A stretch of 45,908 nucleotides of DNA from Opitutia bacterium. Its GTDB lineage: Bacteria > Verrucomicrobiota > Verrucomicrobiia > Opitutales > UBA953. The notes beneath the pieces are model-generated. The model was not told the origin of the DNA and searched no databases. It was given only the letters and a program-made list of their open reading frames with translations. Of this stretch, positions 34,238 through 43,544 are shown piece by piece. A program made the position numbers and the translations under genes. Within the stretch, counting starts at the first letter, position 1; every line of letters starts with the position of its first letter. Where the stretch lies: the NCBI GenBank assembly GCA_947377865.1, contig CANCHK010000012.1, positions 1 to 45,908 of the forward strand, read 5' to 3'.

Positions 34238-35044
34238 ATGGCTGACGCCCGTTCCATCGCCTTGGTCTGCGCTAATGAAGCTTCCCTTTGGGCGGAGCTG
34301 CAGGCGCGTGCGGCTATCGTGGCCAAGGCCGAACCAGCTCTGGCACCGATGCTGCAGCGCTACGTCCTGGATCGCACAAGCTTCGGCGAAGGCATCATCC
34401 AGCGTCTGGCTGAACGCATCACCCCGACCGGGCAGGATCTGCCTGTCATTCTCCGCGTGCTCGGCGAAGCCGTCGCGTCTGACCCCGAAGTCCTGTCGCA
34501 GATGCGCGCCGATATCCGCGCCACCCTTGAGCGCGATCCCGCGACAGAGCATGCGCTGATCCCGTATCTTTGGTATAAGGGTTTCCATGCCATCTCGGCG
34601 CATCGCCTTGCGCATGTACTCTGGAAGGCTGGCCGCAAGGAACTCGCCATCCATTTGCAGTCCCTCGTCTCTGAGCACCTTGGCGTCGACATCCATCCCG
34701 CAGCCCGTTTCGGCGTGGGCATCCTCCTCGACCACGCCACCGGCTTCGTCGCCGGCGAGACGAGCGTCGTGGCGGACAACGTCTCCTTCCTGCACGAGGT
34801 TACTCTCGGCGGCACGGGTAAGGCCCGCGGCGACCGTCACCCCAAAATTCGGTCCGGTGTGCTCGTCGGCGCTGGCGCGAAGATCCTTGGCAATATCACC
34901 ATCGGCGAAGGCGCCAAAATCGGCGCGGGCTCCGTCGTGCTCAAGGATGTCGCACCCCATACTAGCGTGGCCGGCGTGCCCGCAGTGATGATCGGGCAGA
35001 CTACCGTCGACGCTCCGGCGCTCGACATGGATCACTCGCTCTAG
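34238..35044 (+). CDS. cysE: Serine O-acetyltransferase
   Basis: Makes O-acetylserine for cysteine synthesis. The 268-residue protein has the N-terminal helical SATase domain (about 10-140, including DIRATLERDPATEHALIPYL). A left-handed beta-helix of hexapeptide repeats follows, with GVDIHPAARFGVGILLDHATG, the catalytic His region FLHEVTLGGTGK, and GVLVGAGAKILGNITIGEG. The short tail includes GVPAVMIG. It ends just 3 bp before the histidine kinase gene, so they are probably co-transcribed. Together with metY and cysS it shows a sulfur amino acid theme in this part of the chromosome. Confidence 0.96.
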   Translation: MADARSIALVCANEASLWAELQARAAIVAKAEPALAPMLQRYVLDRTSFGEGIIQRLAERITPTGQDLPVILRVLGEAVASDPEVLSQMRADIRATLERDPATEHALIPYLWYKGFHAISAHRLAHVLWKAGRKELAIHLQSLVSEHLGVDIHPAARFGVGILLDHATGFVAGETSVVADNVSFLHEVTLGGTGKARGDRHPKIRSGVLVGAGAKILGNITIGEGAKIGAGSVVLKDVAPHTSVAGVPAVMIGQTTVDAPALDMDHSL

Positions 35045-35047
35045 GTC

Positions 35048-36766
35048 ATGCCTGATACCCGCCCAGCGCAGGACCGCCCGGGCGATGCTCGCGTCCTAGA
35101 CTGTCTCTACCGCGTCGGCGCTTTCGTCAACTCGACTGAAGACCCGCGCGAGGCCCTCGACTTCATTCTCGCGGAAATCGTCCAGACGCTCGGGGCCTCC
35201 AGCGCTTCGATTGCGCTGGTCGAACCCGCCACCGGCTCGCTCCGCATCGAGGTGAGCAATGGTCTGGATAAGGCTTCAATCAGTCAGGTCATCGACCAAG
35301 GGCAGGGTATCACCGGCTGGGTCGCGCTCTACGCCAAGCCGCAGCGAATCCCCGACGTCTCGAAGGACCCTCGTTACGTCGAGATTCGCAAGGGTATCCG
35401 TTCTGAACTCGCCGTCCCCATGGAGCTCATGGGCAACGTCATTGGCGTGGTGAACTGTGACTCCGATCGCCTAGATGCTTTCAGTGAACAGGACGTCGCA
35501 TTTCTTGCGCTGCTCACCAACGAAGCCTCCAAGGCCGTCGGACGTATCTGGCTACTCCGTCAGCTCCGTTCCAAGGCCGCCCAGCTCGAGGCATTGGTCC
35601 GTGCCGCGCAGGGGCTGGCTCGTGAGCGCGATGAACCGGGCATCTCGCAGGACCTTGCCCGCCATACCCGAGGATTACTGGGTGCGCGTGCCTGTGCGTA
35701 TTACAAGATTGTCGATGACGTCCTCCTGCTCAAGTACCTCGACGGCGAGTTGAGCGGTAGCGAACTCGCCCCAAGCATCGCGGTGAACCAGACCTCGCTC
35801 GGTACCGTCGTAGGCCGAGGCCGCCCAGTCGTCGTGCCCCTGGCGGGTAAGACCGAAGAACATCTTTTCCTCAAGCTCTCCGAGCCCGTCGCCTCTTCGT
35901 CACTCCTCGCCGTGCCTGTGCGCTATGAAGACGATACCTTCGGCGTGCTGATGTGCGTCGCCATGGGCGCCTACCGCTTCTCCGACGACGACAAGCATCT
36001 CGTCACCGCGCTTTCCTCTTTCGGTGCCTCCTCGATTCAGAACGCTCGCCTGTACGCCAAGGTCTTCACAGTCGAAGAAGGGCTGCGTCGTAGCGAACGC
36101 CTCACCGCCCTCGGCCTGCTGTCTGCCGAGGTCGCACATGAGATCCGTAATCCGCTGACGGTGATGAAGCTCCTGTCTGACACCCTTTCACAAGGGATGG
36201 CTCCGGACGACCCCAAGGTGGAAGACCTTGACGTCATGCGCGAAAAAATCGCCCACATGGAAGGCGTGGTCTCTCGCGTCCTAGGCATGAGCAAGGCCCA
36301 GTCGGGCGCTTTCCGTGTGGTTGACCTCCGCAAGGCGACGGAGAACGCCGTGTTGCTACTTCGTCTCAAGCTCCAGCAGCTCGGCGTAAAGGTGGAAGTG
36401 ACCGGCGATGAGGTCATTCCGGCCATCGAGGGGAATCCTGGCCAGATCCAGCAGGTCTTCCTCAACCTGATGATGAACGGCGTCCAGGCCATGACCGGAG
36501 GCGGCCTGCTGTCCTTGCACATCGGCGTCGAGCCTGGCCCACAGGGCGAGGTCGTCGTGATTCGCATCACCGACACCGGCACGGGCATCCCTCGGGAGAT
36601 CTTGCCCAAGATCTTCGAATCCTTTTTCACTAGCCGCGAAGACGGCACCGGTCTTGGGCTCGCTATTGTGAAACGCATCATGCGCGATCACCGCGGCGAC
36701 ATTATCGTCGAGTCCACCGGACCCGGCGGGACGACGTTCAAGTTCTGGTTTCCCGTCGGGAAGTAA
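35048..36766 (+). CDS. Soluble GAF-GAF sensor histidine kinase
   Basis: The 572-residue cytoplasmic kinase has no membrane helix. The first GAF domain is about residues 15-170 (LGASSASIALVEPATGSL, GITGWVALYAKPQRIPDVSKDPRY) and the second about 195-340 (SSLLAVPVRYEDDTFGVLMC). HisKA follows with the phospho-accepting His364 in SAEVAHEIRNPLTVMKLL. HATPase_c has the N-box FLNLMMNGVQAM, G1 box DTGTGIP, and FESFFTSREDGTGLGLAIVKRI. No response regulator gene is adjacent, so the partner is elsewhere. It starts 3 bp after cysE. The ligand of the GAF domains cannot be read from sequence. Confidence 0.93.
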   Translation: MPDTRPAQDRPGDARVLDCLYRVGAFVNSTEDPREALDFILAEIVQTLGASSASIALVEPATGSLRIEVSNGLDKASISQVIDQGQGITGWVALYAKPQRIPDVSKDPRYVEIRKGIRSELAVPMELMGNVIGVVNCDSDRLDAFSEQDVAFLALLTNEASKAVGRIWLLRQLRSKAAQLEALVRAAQGLARERDEPGISQDLARHTRGLLGARACAYYKIVDDVLLLKYLDGELSGSELAPSIAVNQTSLGTVVGRGRPVVVPLAGKTEEHLFLKLSEPVASSSLLAVPVRYEDDTFGVLMCVAMGAYRFSDDDKHLVTALSSFGASSIQNARLYAKVFTVEEGLRRSERLTALGLLSAEVAHEIRNPLTVMKLLSDTLSQGMAPDDPKVEDLDVMREKIAHMEGVVSRVLGMSKAQSGAFRVVDLRKATENAVLLLRLKLQQLGVKVEVTGDEVIPAIEGNPGQIQQVFLNLMMNGVQAMTGGGLLSLHIGVEPGPQGEVVVIRITDTGTGIPREILPKIFESFFTSREDGTGLGLAIVKRIMRDHRGDIIVESTGPGGTTFKFWFPVGK

Positions 36767-37397
36767 GCCAGACCTTGCCCGCCTTGATCAGCACGGGCAG
36801 GAATGAGACGAAGATGACTCCTAGGGTGACCGCGCCGAGGTTCTTGGCCAATGGGGTGTTGCCGATGAGATGGCCGAGCAGCACGAGTGAGCCTATCCAG
36901 ATGACTGCGCCGGCGACGTTCCAGACGAAGAAGCGGCGAGGGGGCATCTTGCCCATGCCGGCGACAAAGGGCACGAAGGTGCGGATGATTGGGACGAAGC
37001 GGGCCATCACGAGCGAGGTCGCACCTTTCTCCGCATAATAGGCCCGGGCGGCCTCAAGGTAGCGTCGCTTGTAGAGCCAGCCGTCATCCCATTTCTCGAC
37101 CCGTTCGCCGAACTTCACGCCCAGCCAGCGGCCAAGTTCGTTGCCGATGATGCCGGCGATGGTCAGCGCGAAGAACAGGGTCCACGGGTCGAGCAGGGCG
37201 GGGCGTTCGCCGTTGGCGATGGTGAGGATGCCGGCGACGACGATCATCGAGTCTCCGGGCAGGAAGAAGCCGAAGAGCAAGCCGGTCTCGGCGAAGACGA
37301 TCAGCGTCATGACAGGGACGCCGCCGATCTTGATCATCTCCTCGACGTTCGACATCGATTGGAGGGCGGTCTTGAGGGTGGTGAACCAGTTATCCAT
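36738..37397 (-). CDS. DedA-family (VTT domain) membrane protein
   Basis: DedA proteins are inner-membrane proteins linked to lipid-carrier flipping and proton-motive-force-dependent membrane homeostasis. From the ATG at 37397 (MDNWFTTLKT) the protein has 219 residues. FAETGLLFGFFLPGDSMIVVAG is the conserved family motif, followed by GIIGNELGRWLGVKFGE, ARFVPIIRTFVPFVAGMGKM with the conserved Arg and Pro residues, and FFVWNVAGAVIWIGSLVLLGH. A GTG at 37463 would add 22 residues not typical for the family. Its 3' end overlaps the convergent kinase gene by 29 bp. Confidence 0.93.
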   Translation of the reverse strand: MDNWFTTLKTALQSMSNVEEMIKIGGVPVMTLIVFAETGLLFGFFLPGDSMIVVAGILTIANGERPALLDPWTLFFALTIAGIIGNELGRWLGVKFGERVEKWDDGWLYKRRYLEAARAYYAEKGATSLVMARFVPIIRTFVPFVAGMGKMPPRRFFVWNVAGAVIWIGSLVLLGHLIGNTPLAKNLGAVTLGVIFVSFLPVLIKAGKVWLTSRRETRT

Positions 37398-37477
37398 GGG
37401 TTCATTAAGGAAGGCGGCGGCGGATTGGCAATCGCCCTTGAAGGAATCGTCCTTTCCCGTCACGGTGGACTCGTCGC

Positions 37478-40159
37478 ATGTCGCCTGAATACGAATCCTC
37501 CTCGGTCCTGCTCCGCCGTTCCGCGTTGCAGAACGGCCTAGCCGGTCAGGCGGCCTTGGAAGGCGAGTTTGTGCCGCGGGCCAAGGTGTTCTTGGCTGAA
37601 GCGCGCGAAATCCAGTTGGCGGCTCATCGCGCTGGCGTCCTCGGCGGCGAGGTCGCGAAGCTCCGCTCCGACGCGATCGATATCCTTTTCGACGCTCTGT
37701 TCCTGAAGGCCGGTCCCGCGGCCTCCGTCATCAGTCTTGTTGCGACCGGCGGATACGGCCGCGCCGAACTTTGCCCGCTCAGCGATGTCGACCTGTTGGT
37801 GCTGGTCCCGCGGCACTCGGCCGCCACGAAGGCGCTCGTGGAATCCATCCTCTATCCGCTTTGGGATCTCGGCCTGAAGGTCGGCCAGTCGGTCCGCACG
37901 GTCACGGAATCCACCAACTACGCGAAGGACGACCTGCATCTGCACGTGGCTTTGCTGGAGACTCGTCACCTGTGCGGTTCGGCCGAGCTTTACGCCCAGC
38001 TCGAAGCCAAGACTGCAGCCCTGCTTTCTGGCCAGGCCTGGAAGCCGTTTGCGCGGGCCATCGTGGAATCTCAGCGCAAGCGTCGCGAAAAGGCTGGGGG
38101 TAGCGCGTACCTGCAGGAGCCTGACCTTAAGAACGGCGTCGGCGCTCTCCGTGATGTCCAAGGCTGCATCTGGATCGCCCGCACGGCCCGCAATGGCGTC
38201 GGCCCGGCCGGCTTGGCGGCTTCTGGTTTTCTGCCCTCGGTCGATTTACAGAAGTTCGAAGAAGCCAAACAGGTGCTTCTCCGCCTCCGTTGCGAGCTGC
38301 ATTTCCAGGTCACGCGCCCCACGGAGCAGCTTTCGCTCGAGCGCCAGGATACGATGTCCCAAGGCCTCGGCTATCGCGGCACGCTGACCGAGCGCATCGG
38401 TGGGATGATGCGGGAGTATTTTGACGCCGCCGACCACGTCCGACGCTGTGCGGAGATCGTCGAAGGCGCCGTCATGGGCGAACCCGAGCCCGAAGGTTGG
38501 GGTGCCCCTTTCATTATGGATGGCCTGCGTGTCGTCCCGGGCGGAACCGTCACCGCAGAACACCGTCTAGTCTTCGAGGAAGATCCAGGACGCCTCGTCC
38601 GTCTTTTCCGTATCTGTCAGATTCACGAGGCTAGGCCGGATCGCGCCCTGTCCTTGCTTGTGCGCGAGCGAGCCCACCTGCTGACTCCTTCGCTCGCCGC
38701 TTCTGAGGAAGCCAGCAGCGCCCTTCGCGCGATGCTTACCGAAGGCGGTCGCGTCTACGGCACCCTCAACGCCTTGCGCGAGCATGGTCTGCTTTATCGC
38801 CTTGTCCCGGAGTTCGCCGGTCTGCACTGCCTCGTGCAGTTTGAATTTTATCATCGTTGGACTGCTGATGTCCATACGCTCCGTTGCCTGAAGGAGCTGG
38901 ATGCCATCTATGCTGGGGAGACGGACGTTAGTCAGCGCTATCGTGCCGTCGTCCTCGGCTCTGAAGCCCCTTCGCTCCTCTACGCCATCCTATTCCTGCA
39001 CGATATCGCCAAGTCTGGCGGTATCGAAGGCCATGCGGAACGCGGCGTGCCCATCGCCGACAAGGTCCTTGAACGGCTAGGCTTCGATGCGCGTGAGCGC
39101 GAGATCGCCGCCGGCGTCATCCGTCATCACCTCGTGATGGGCCTCTACTGGCAGCGTCACGACATCGATGATCCCGCTAACATCGATCGTTTCGCCCGTC
39201 TGATGGGTGACGAGCAGGTCCTGCGCAGCCTCTTCGTGCATACGCGTTGCGACGCACGCGCCACTTCCCCTGATCTCTGGACCGAATTCAAGGACGGCCA
39301 GCACTGGTCGCTCTATCGCCGGACTCTCGCCAAGCTCGCCGGCGAAGCAGAACATGACCATGGGGCCATTGTGGCAACTTTGCGTTCCGCTACCGCTGCC
39401 ATCCTTGGCACGGAGGTCCCGTCTGACGAGATTGAAGCGCATTTCACCACCATGCCGCAGGGCTATTATCTGCATGCTGCGGCCGAGGATGCTGCGCATC
39501 ATCTGCGCATGATCCATCGCCTCATCGCTTCGGTCTCGGAGGCCGAAGCCGAGGTCTCGTTGCGCCCAATCGTCGAGTGGCACGATGACGCTGGCTCGGG
39601 TCAGTCCCTCGTAACCGTCGTCACCTGGGATCGTGCTGGTCTTTTCAGTCGTATGGCCGGTGCCTTCGCTGTCGCCGGAATTAACATCGTCTCGTGCCGC
39701 GCCTTCTCGCGCGACGACGACGTCGCGATCGACTTCTTTAAGGTCGTGTTGCCGGTGGGTAAGGAAATCACCTCCAAAGAGCGCTTCGCCGCAGCCTTGG
39801 CGAAGTCTCTGCTTGAAGGCACCGACCTCGTGGAAGACGTCGCCGCCGAAGAACAGCGTGCCCTTATGACCGCACCGCGACGTAAGGCTTTCGTGCCGCT
39901 CGCCGCCAAGGTAGAGGTCTACTATGAGGTCGAGCTGACCCGCACCGTCATCGAGCTCCAGTGCAATGACCGCTTAGGCCTGTTATTCCGAGTGGGTCGC
40001 GCCATCCGGGAGGCAGGTTATGCCATCACCTTTGCGAACATCGCAACCGAGCAGGGCTTCGCCATCGACACCTTCTACCTTTCCCCCGAGCGCGGCCTGA
40101 CCCGTGACCCGCATCCGCCGGAAGCCCTGGCGGAGGCCTTGCGCGGAGTGGTCTCCTGA
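37478..40159 (+). CDS. glnD: Bifunctional PII uridylyltransferase/uridylyl-removing enzyme
   Basis: GlnD senses glutamine and modifies the PII signalling protein. The 893-residue length is standard. The nucleotidyltransferase motif GGYGRAELCPLSDVDLLVL starts at residue 91 with Asp103 and Asp105. The GlnE/GlnD linker contains YLQEPDLKNGVGALRDVQ. The HD domain has FLHDIAKSGGIEGHAERG. Two C-terminal ACT domains begin near VTVVTWDRAGLFSRMAGAFA and IELQCNDRLGLLFRVGRAI. No glnB or glnK lies in the window. The ATG at 37478 is 80 bp from the divergent DedA start at 37397. Confidence 0.97.
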   Translation: MSPEYESSSVLLRRSALQNGLAGQAALEGEFVPRAKVFLAEAREIQLAAHRAGVLGGEVAKLRSDAIDILFDALFLKAGPAASVISLVATGGYGRAELCPLSDVDLLVLVPRHSAATKALVESILYPLWDLGLKVGQSVRTVTESTNYAKDDLHLHVALLETRHLCGSAELYAQLEAKTAALLSGQAWKPFARAIVESQRKRREKAGGSAYLQEPDLKNGVGALRDVQGCIWIARTARNGVGPAGLAASGFLPSVDLQKFEEAKQVLLRLRCELHFQVTRPTEQLSLERQDTMSQGLGYRGTLTERIGGMMREYFDAADHVRRCAEIVEGAVMGEPEPEGWGAPFIMDGLRVVPGGTVTAEHRLVFEEDPGRLVRLFRICQIHEARPDRALSLLVRERAHLLTPSLAASEEASSALRAMLTEGGRVYGTLNALREHGLLYRLVPEFAGLHCLVQFEFYHRWTADVHTLRCLKELDAIYAGETDVSQRYRAVVLGSEAPSLLYAILFLHDIAKSGGIEGHAERGVPIADKVLERLGFDAREREIAAGVIRHHLVMGLYWQRHDIDDPANIDRFARLMGDEQVLRSLFVHTRCDARATSPDLWTEFKDGQHWSLYRRTLAKLAGEAEHDHGAIVATLRSATAAILGTEVPSDEIEAHFTTMPQGYYLHAAAEDAAHHLRMIHRLIASVSEAEAEVSLRPIVEWHDDAGSGQSLVTVVTWDRAGLFSRMAGAFAVAGINIVSCRAFSRDDDVAIDFFKVVLPVGKEITSKERFAAALAKSLLEGTDLVEDVAAEEQRALMTAPRRKAFVPLAAKVEVYYEVELTRTVIELQCNDRLGLLFRVGRAIREAGYAITFANIATEQGFAIDTFYLSPERGLTRDPHPPEALAEALRGVVS

Positions 40160-40214
40160 GCGTCGTACCACCTTGCTTCGGTCGGGAAATCGCCCAAAGT
40201 AGGGCAGTCCCGCC

Positions 40215-40826
40215 ATGAACAAGCTGCTCAACCTCCTGAAGTCCGGCCTCATCGCCTGCGCACCCTGCGTTCTCCTCCTTGCGGCCGAATCCAAGCCTTC
40301 CACCGAAAAGACCATGACCACTCCTCCCAAACTCGAGAAAGCCACCTTCGGGGCAGGCTGCTTCTGGGGCGTTGAATATCAATATGCCAAGATCCCCGGC
40401 GTCCTCTCGGCCGTCAGCGGCTATGCCGGCGGTAAGATCGAAAACCCGACCTATGAGGACGTCTGCTCGCATACTTCGGGTCATGCCGAAGTCATTGAAG
40501 TGACCTTTGACCCCGCCAAGGTCACCTACCGCACGCTGGTCGAGTATTTCTTCAAGATGCACGACCCGACTCAGGTCAATCGCCAGGGTCCCGACATCGG
40601 CGATCAGTATCGCTCCGTCATCTTCACGCATTCTCCCGAACAGAAGAAGATCGCCGACGACGTGAAGATTGGCCTGACCCTCGCCAAGGCCTTTAGTCGC
40701 CCGATTGCCACTCAGATTGAGACCGCTCCGAAGTTTTGGCCTGCGGAAGAGTATCATCAGAAGCATTACCAGCTGCGCGGCACCAAGCCGTATTGTCACC
40801 TGGTTCCCTTCGCGGAAGAGAAGTAA
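40215..40826 (+). CDS. msrA: Peptide methionine-S-sulfoxide reductase with N-terminal signal
   Basis: Repairs oxidised methionine (S form). The 203-residue protein has the catalytic motif FGAGCFWGVEYQY with Cys49. It continues with the family stretches VSGYAGGKIENPTYEDVCSHTSGHAEVIEVTFDP and FFKMHDPTQVNRQGPDIGDQYRSVIF, and the end YHQKHYQLRGTKPYC. Residues 1-25 (MNKLLNLLKSGLIACAPCVLL...) look like a signal peptide, suggesting export, as in some envelope repair systems. An internal ATG at 40314 would give a cytosolic form without it. It is 3 bp upstream of rarA on the same strand. Confidence 0.95.
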   Translation: MNKLLNLLKSGLIACAPCVLLLAAESKPSTEKTMTTPPKLEKATFGAGCFWGVEYQYAKIPGVLSAVSGYAGGKIENPTYEDVCSHTSGHAEVIEVTFDPAKVTYRTLVEYFFKMHDPTQVNRQGPDIGDQYRSVIFTHSPEQKKIADDVKIGLTLAKAFSRPIATQIETAPKFWPAEEYHQKHYQLRGTKPYCHLVPFAEEK

Positions 40827-40829
40827 GTC

Positions 40830-42188
40830 GTGGCTGAACGGCGCCCTGGGTCGGACGACGCGCTGCCTGGCCTAGGTCAGGGGGTGCCCGATGCCATCCC
40901 AGAGCGCCGCCGTCCGCTGGCCTCTCGCATGCGTCCGCGTAATCTCTCGGAGGTCGTCGGTCATGCTGGCCTGCTCGGACCCGAGGCCTTGTTGCCTCGG
41001 CTGATCAAGGCCGATAACTTCGGCTCGCTGCTATTCTACGGTCCTCCCGGTTGCGGCAAGACCACCTTGGCCGAAGTCATCGCCGCCGAGACTCAATCCT
41101 TCGTCGTCCGCGTTAATGCCGTGCTCTCTGGCACGCCGGAGTTACGCGAAATCTTGGCGGATGCACGGCGCCAGCCTTCGCGTAAGACCGTCCTGGTCGT
41201 CGATGAGATCCATCGGTTCAATAAAGCCCAGCAGGACCTGCTACTGCCCGACGTCGAAGCAGGCGTGGTGCGTCTGATCGGCTGCACGACGCACAACCCT
41301 GGGCTCTATATCGTCCCGGCGCTCCTGAGCCGCAGTCATCTTTTCCGGCTCGATCCTTTATCGCCTCCGGAGATTGCCGCTTTCCTTGGAACCGCACTCG
41401 TCGACAAGGAGCGCGGCCTGGGCGCACTCGGTATCAAGGCCTCGGAGAAGGTTCTCCAGCAAGTTGCCGAGATGGCTTCCGGCGACCTTCGTCGCGCGTT
41501 GAACTGCCTCGAGACCTTGGTACTATCCGCGCCGGCGCTCGGCACCGTGACGGACGAGGCCGTGGCCTCCTTCGCCCGCGAGCGTCGCATCCGTTATGAC
41601 GACGGGGGAGACGATCATTACGATACTGCTTCGGCCTTCATCAAGTCTGTCCGCGGCGGAGACCCGGATGCCGCGCTCTACTGGCTCTTCCTGATGCTCG
41701 AAGGAGGGGAGGAGCCCCGCTTCATCGCCCGTCGTCTCGTCATTTGCGCTTCGGAGGACGTCGGTCTGGCTGATTCCCGTGCTCTAGGCGTCGCCACGGC
41801 GGCCTTTCAAGCTTGCGAGATGGTCGGGATGCCCGAGTGCGAATATGCGCTCGCCCATGCGACGCTCTTCTTGGCGCTCTCGCCCAAGAGCAACAGCACG
41901 ACCGTCGCGATCTCCGAGGCCAAGGACGCCGTGCGCAATATGCCTCGTCAGGAAGTGCCGCTCCACCTCAAGGATGCGCATAACCGCGTGAACAAGAGCC
42001 TCGGGAACGGCGGAACTTATCGCTACAGTCACGATTACCCCGAAGCCATCAGCGGACAGGAATACCTCAGCCGCCCGCTTTCGCTTTATCATCCCGGCGA
42101 TGCCGGCGCCGAGCCGCAGATCGCTGAGAGACTGGCCCGCTGGCGCGATCTCAAGACGGCCTTGAAGAAGAAGGACGGACGCCCGTGA
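40830..42188 (+). CDS. rarA: Replication-associated recombination protein A (AAA+ ATPase)
   Basis: RarA/MgsA acts at stalled replication forks. The 452-residue protein has MRPRNLSEVVGH, Walker A GPPGCGKT (71-78), Walker B with DEIHRFNKAQQDLLLPDVE, and sensor GCTTHNPGLYIVPALLSRS. The family-specific C-terminal region has FIARRLVICASEDVGLAD, LALSPKSNS, and PLHLKDAHNRV. The GTG start at 40830 follows a purine-rich GGAAGAGAAG and lies 3 bp after msrA. The stop overlaps the GTG of dus (GTGA), so msrA-rarA-dus look like one operon. Confidence 0.96.
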   Translation: MAERRPGSDDALPGLGQGVPDAIPERRRPLASRMRPRNLSEVVGHAGLLGPEALLPRLIKADNFGSLLFYGPPGCGKTTLAEVIAAETQSFVVRVNAVLSGTPELREILADARRQPSRKTVLVVDEIHRFNKAQQDLLLPDVEAGVVRLIGCTTHNPGLYIVPALLSRSHLFRLDPLSPPEIAAFLGTALVDKERGLGALGIKASEKVLQQVAEMASGDLRRALNCLETLVLSAPALGTVTDEAVASFARERRIRYDDGGDDHYDTASAFIKSVRGGDPDAALYWLFLMLEGGEEPRFIARRLVICASEDVGLADSRALGVATAAFQACEMVGMPECEYALAHATLFLALSPKSNSTTVAISEAKDAVRNMPRQEVPLHLKDAHNRVNKSLGNGGTYRYSHDYPEAISGQEYLSRPLSLYHPGDAGAEPQIAERLARWRDLKTALKKKDGRP

Positions 42189-43189
42189 GCAAGGTCGCGC
42201 CACGTCTGCCGTGGTTCGGCCCGGGCAAGTTCCCGCTCTACCTCGCGCCGATGGCCCGTCACACCGACGTGGCCTTTCGCCAGGTGTGCAAAGAGCAGGG
42301 TGCTGACGTGATGGTCACAGAGTTCGTCCAGTCCGAGGCGCTCATCCGCGATAATGTCAAAGCGTGGGAGATGGTCGATTTCACCGAAGCCCAGCGTCCG
42401 ATGGGCGTCCAGATCTTCGGCGCCACGCCGGCTTCGATGGCCAAGGCCGCCCGGTTGGTCTGCGATCGTGTGAAGCCCGACTTCCTCGACCTCAATTTCG
42501 GCTGTCCGGCGCATAAGGTCATCGAACAGAACGCAGGCTCAGGCCTACTACGGTGCACGCCTTTGCTCTACGACCTCGTTAAGGCCGTGAAGGATGCGAT
42601 TCCGGATGTCCCCCTGACGGCCAAGATGCGCCTCGGTTGGGATCACTCGACCATCGTGGCCGTGGAAGTCGCTGGGCGCTTGCAGGAACTTGGGGTCGAA
42701 GCCTTGGCGGTCCATGGCCGTACCAAGGAACAAGGGTACTCCGGAGAAGCCCATTGGGGTTGGATCGCCCAGGTCGCCGCGGCGGTCGATATCCCTGTCG
42801 TCGGTAATGGTGACGTGAAGGACGGAGCTTCGGCGATGCTTCGGCGTCGGGAGACCGGTGTCTCTGGGCTGATGGTCGGCCGCGCCGCACTGGGTAACCC
42901 CTGGATTTTTGCACAGATTAAGGCTGCGATGGAGGGCGGGGAAGGGGCCGCCGCTGAAATCGGCATGCAGCAGCGCTGGGATTGCATGATTCGCTTGGCC
43001 GATCTGACGATTGAGGTGCATGCCTCGCGTCTGGGTACGCGCGATGTGCGCTGGATGCTCGACCGCATGCATCCGCTCACCCATGGGCTCCCTGGTTCAC
43101 GTAAACTGCGCGACCGGCTCCGTCACTGTCTGACCTTGGATGACCTTCGACGTCTACGGGACGAGCACCTCGCAGAATCGGTGAAGTGA
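42185..43189 (+). CDS. dus: tRNA-dihydrouridine synthase (DusB-like)
   Basis: FMN-dependent reduction of uridine in the tRNA D-loop. The 334-residue protein shows LAPMARHTDVAFR, MGVQIFGATP, DLNFGCPAHKVIEQNAGSGLL with the catalytic Cys107, KMRLGWD, VHGRTKEQGYSGEAHWGWI, and VVGNGDVKDGASAML. The helical C-terminal tRNA-binding part follows. The start GTG at 42185 overlaps the rarA stop by 4 bases, indicating translational coupling. The paralogue type (DusB against others) is judged from overall motif appearance only. Confidence 0.94.
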   Translation: MSKVAPRLPWFGPGKFPLYLAPMARHTDVAFRQVCKEQGADVMVTEFVQSEALIRDNVKAWEMVDFTEAQRPMGVQIFGATPASMAKAARLVCDRVKPDFLDLNFGCPAHKVIEQNAGSGLLRCTPLLYDLVKAVKDAIPDVPLTAKMRLGWDHSTIVAVEVAGRLQELGVEALAVHGRTKEQGYSGEAHWGWIAQVAAAVDIPVVGNGDVKDGASAMLRRRETGVSGLMVGRAALGNPWIFAQIKAAMEGGEGAAAEIGMQQRWDCMIRLADLTIEVHASRLGTRDVRWMLDRMHPLTHGLPGSRKLRDRLRHCLTLDDLRRLRDEHLAESVK

Positions 43190-43544
43190 ATTAAAACCCC
43201 TATTCGCAAGGCGACGGTGACGGTGTGACGGTCGTGCAACAGAAACCTCATTTTCTTATCTACAGGGGTCCTGTTAATAACCTGTGCAGGGCTTGCTCTT
43301 GTCCCTCCTCGCCGCGCGTTCACAAATGCCACCCGATTCGCACCCCTCGGATCGAAACCGGCCCCTCCTCCGGACACTAAACGGAGGAAACCAATTTTTA
43401 ACGTCTCAACCAACCAATCATCAACGACTTACACGGTATCTGCCATTGGCCACCCATTTGGCACGCAAGCAGTCAAAACCTTAAGTTTGTTTCATTAACA
43501 TCCCTTTTACAAAAATACCTCACTTTCGGGCTTCCAAAGAGCCT
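43190..43544. other. AT-rich dnaA upstream region with DnaA-box-like sites (candidate oriC)
   Basis: This 355-bp gap before dnaA has no gene. Sites one base from TTATNCACA are TTATCTACA (43256-43264), TTATTAACA on the minus strand (43272-43280), and TTGTTCACA on the minus strand (43544-43552, across the GTG start). The segment 43475-43530 is strongly AT-rich (CCTTAAGTTTGTTTCATTAACATCCC...), as expected for a promoter or an unwinding element. Whether it is the origin or only a DnaA autoregulatory region cannot be decided here. Confidence 0.5.

Noticed and set aside
34078-34326. N-terminal extension of the redoxin gene
   Set aside because: It overlaps the cysE start and would bury the signal peptide inside the protein.
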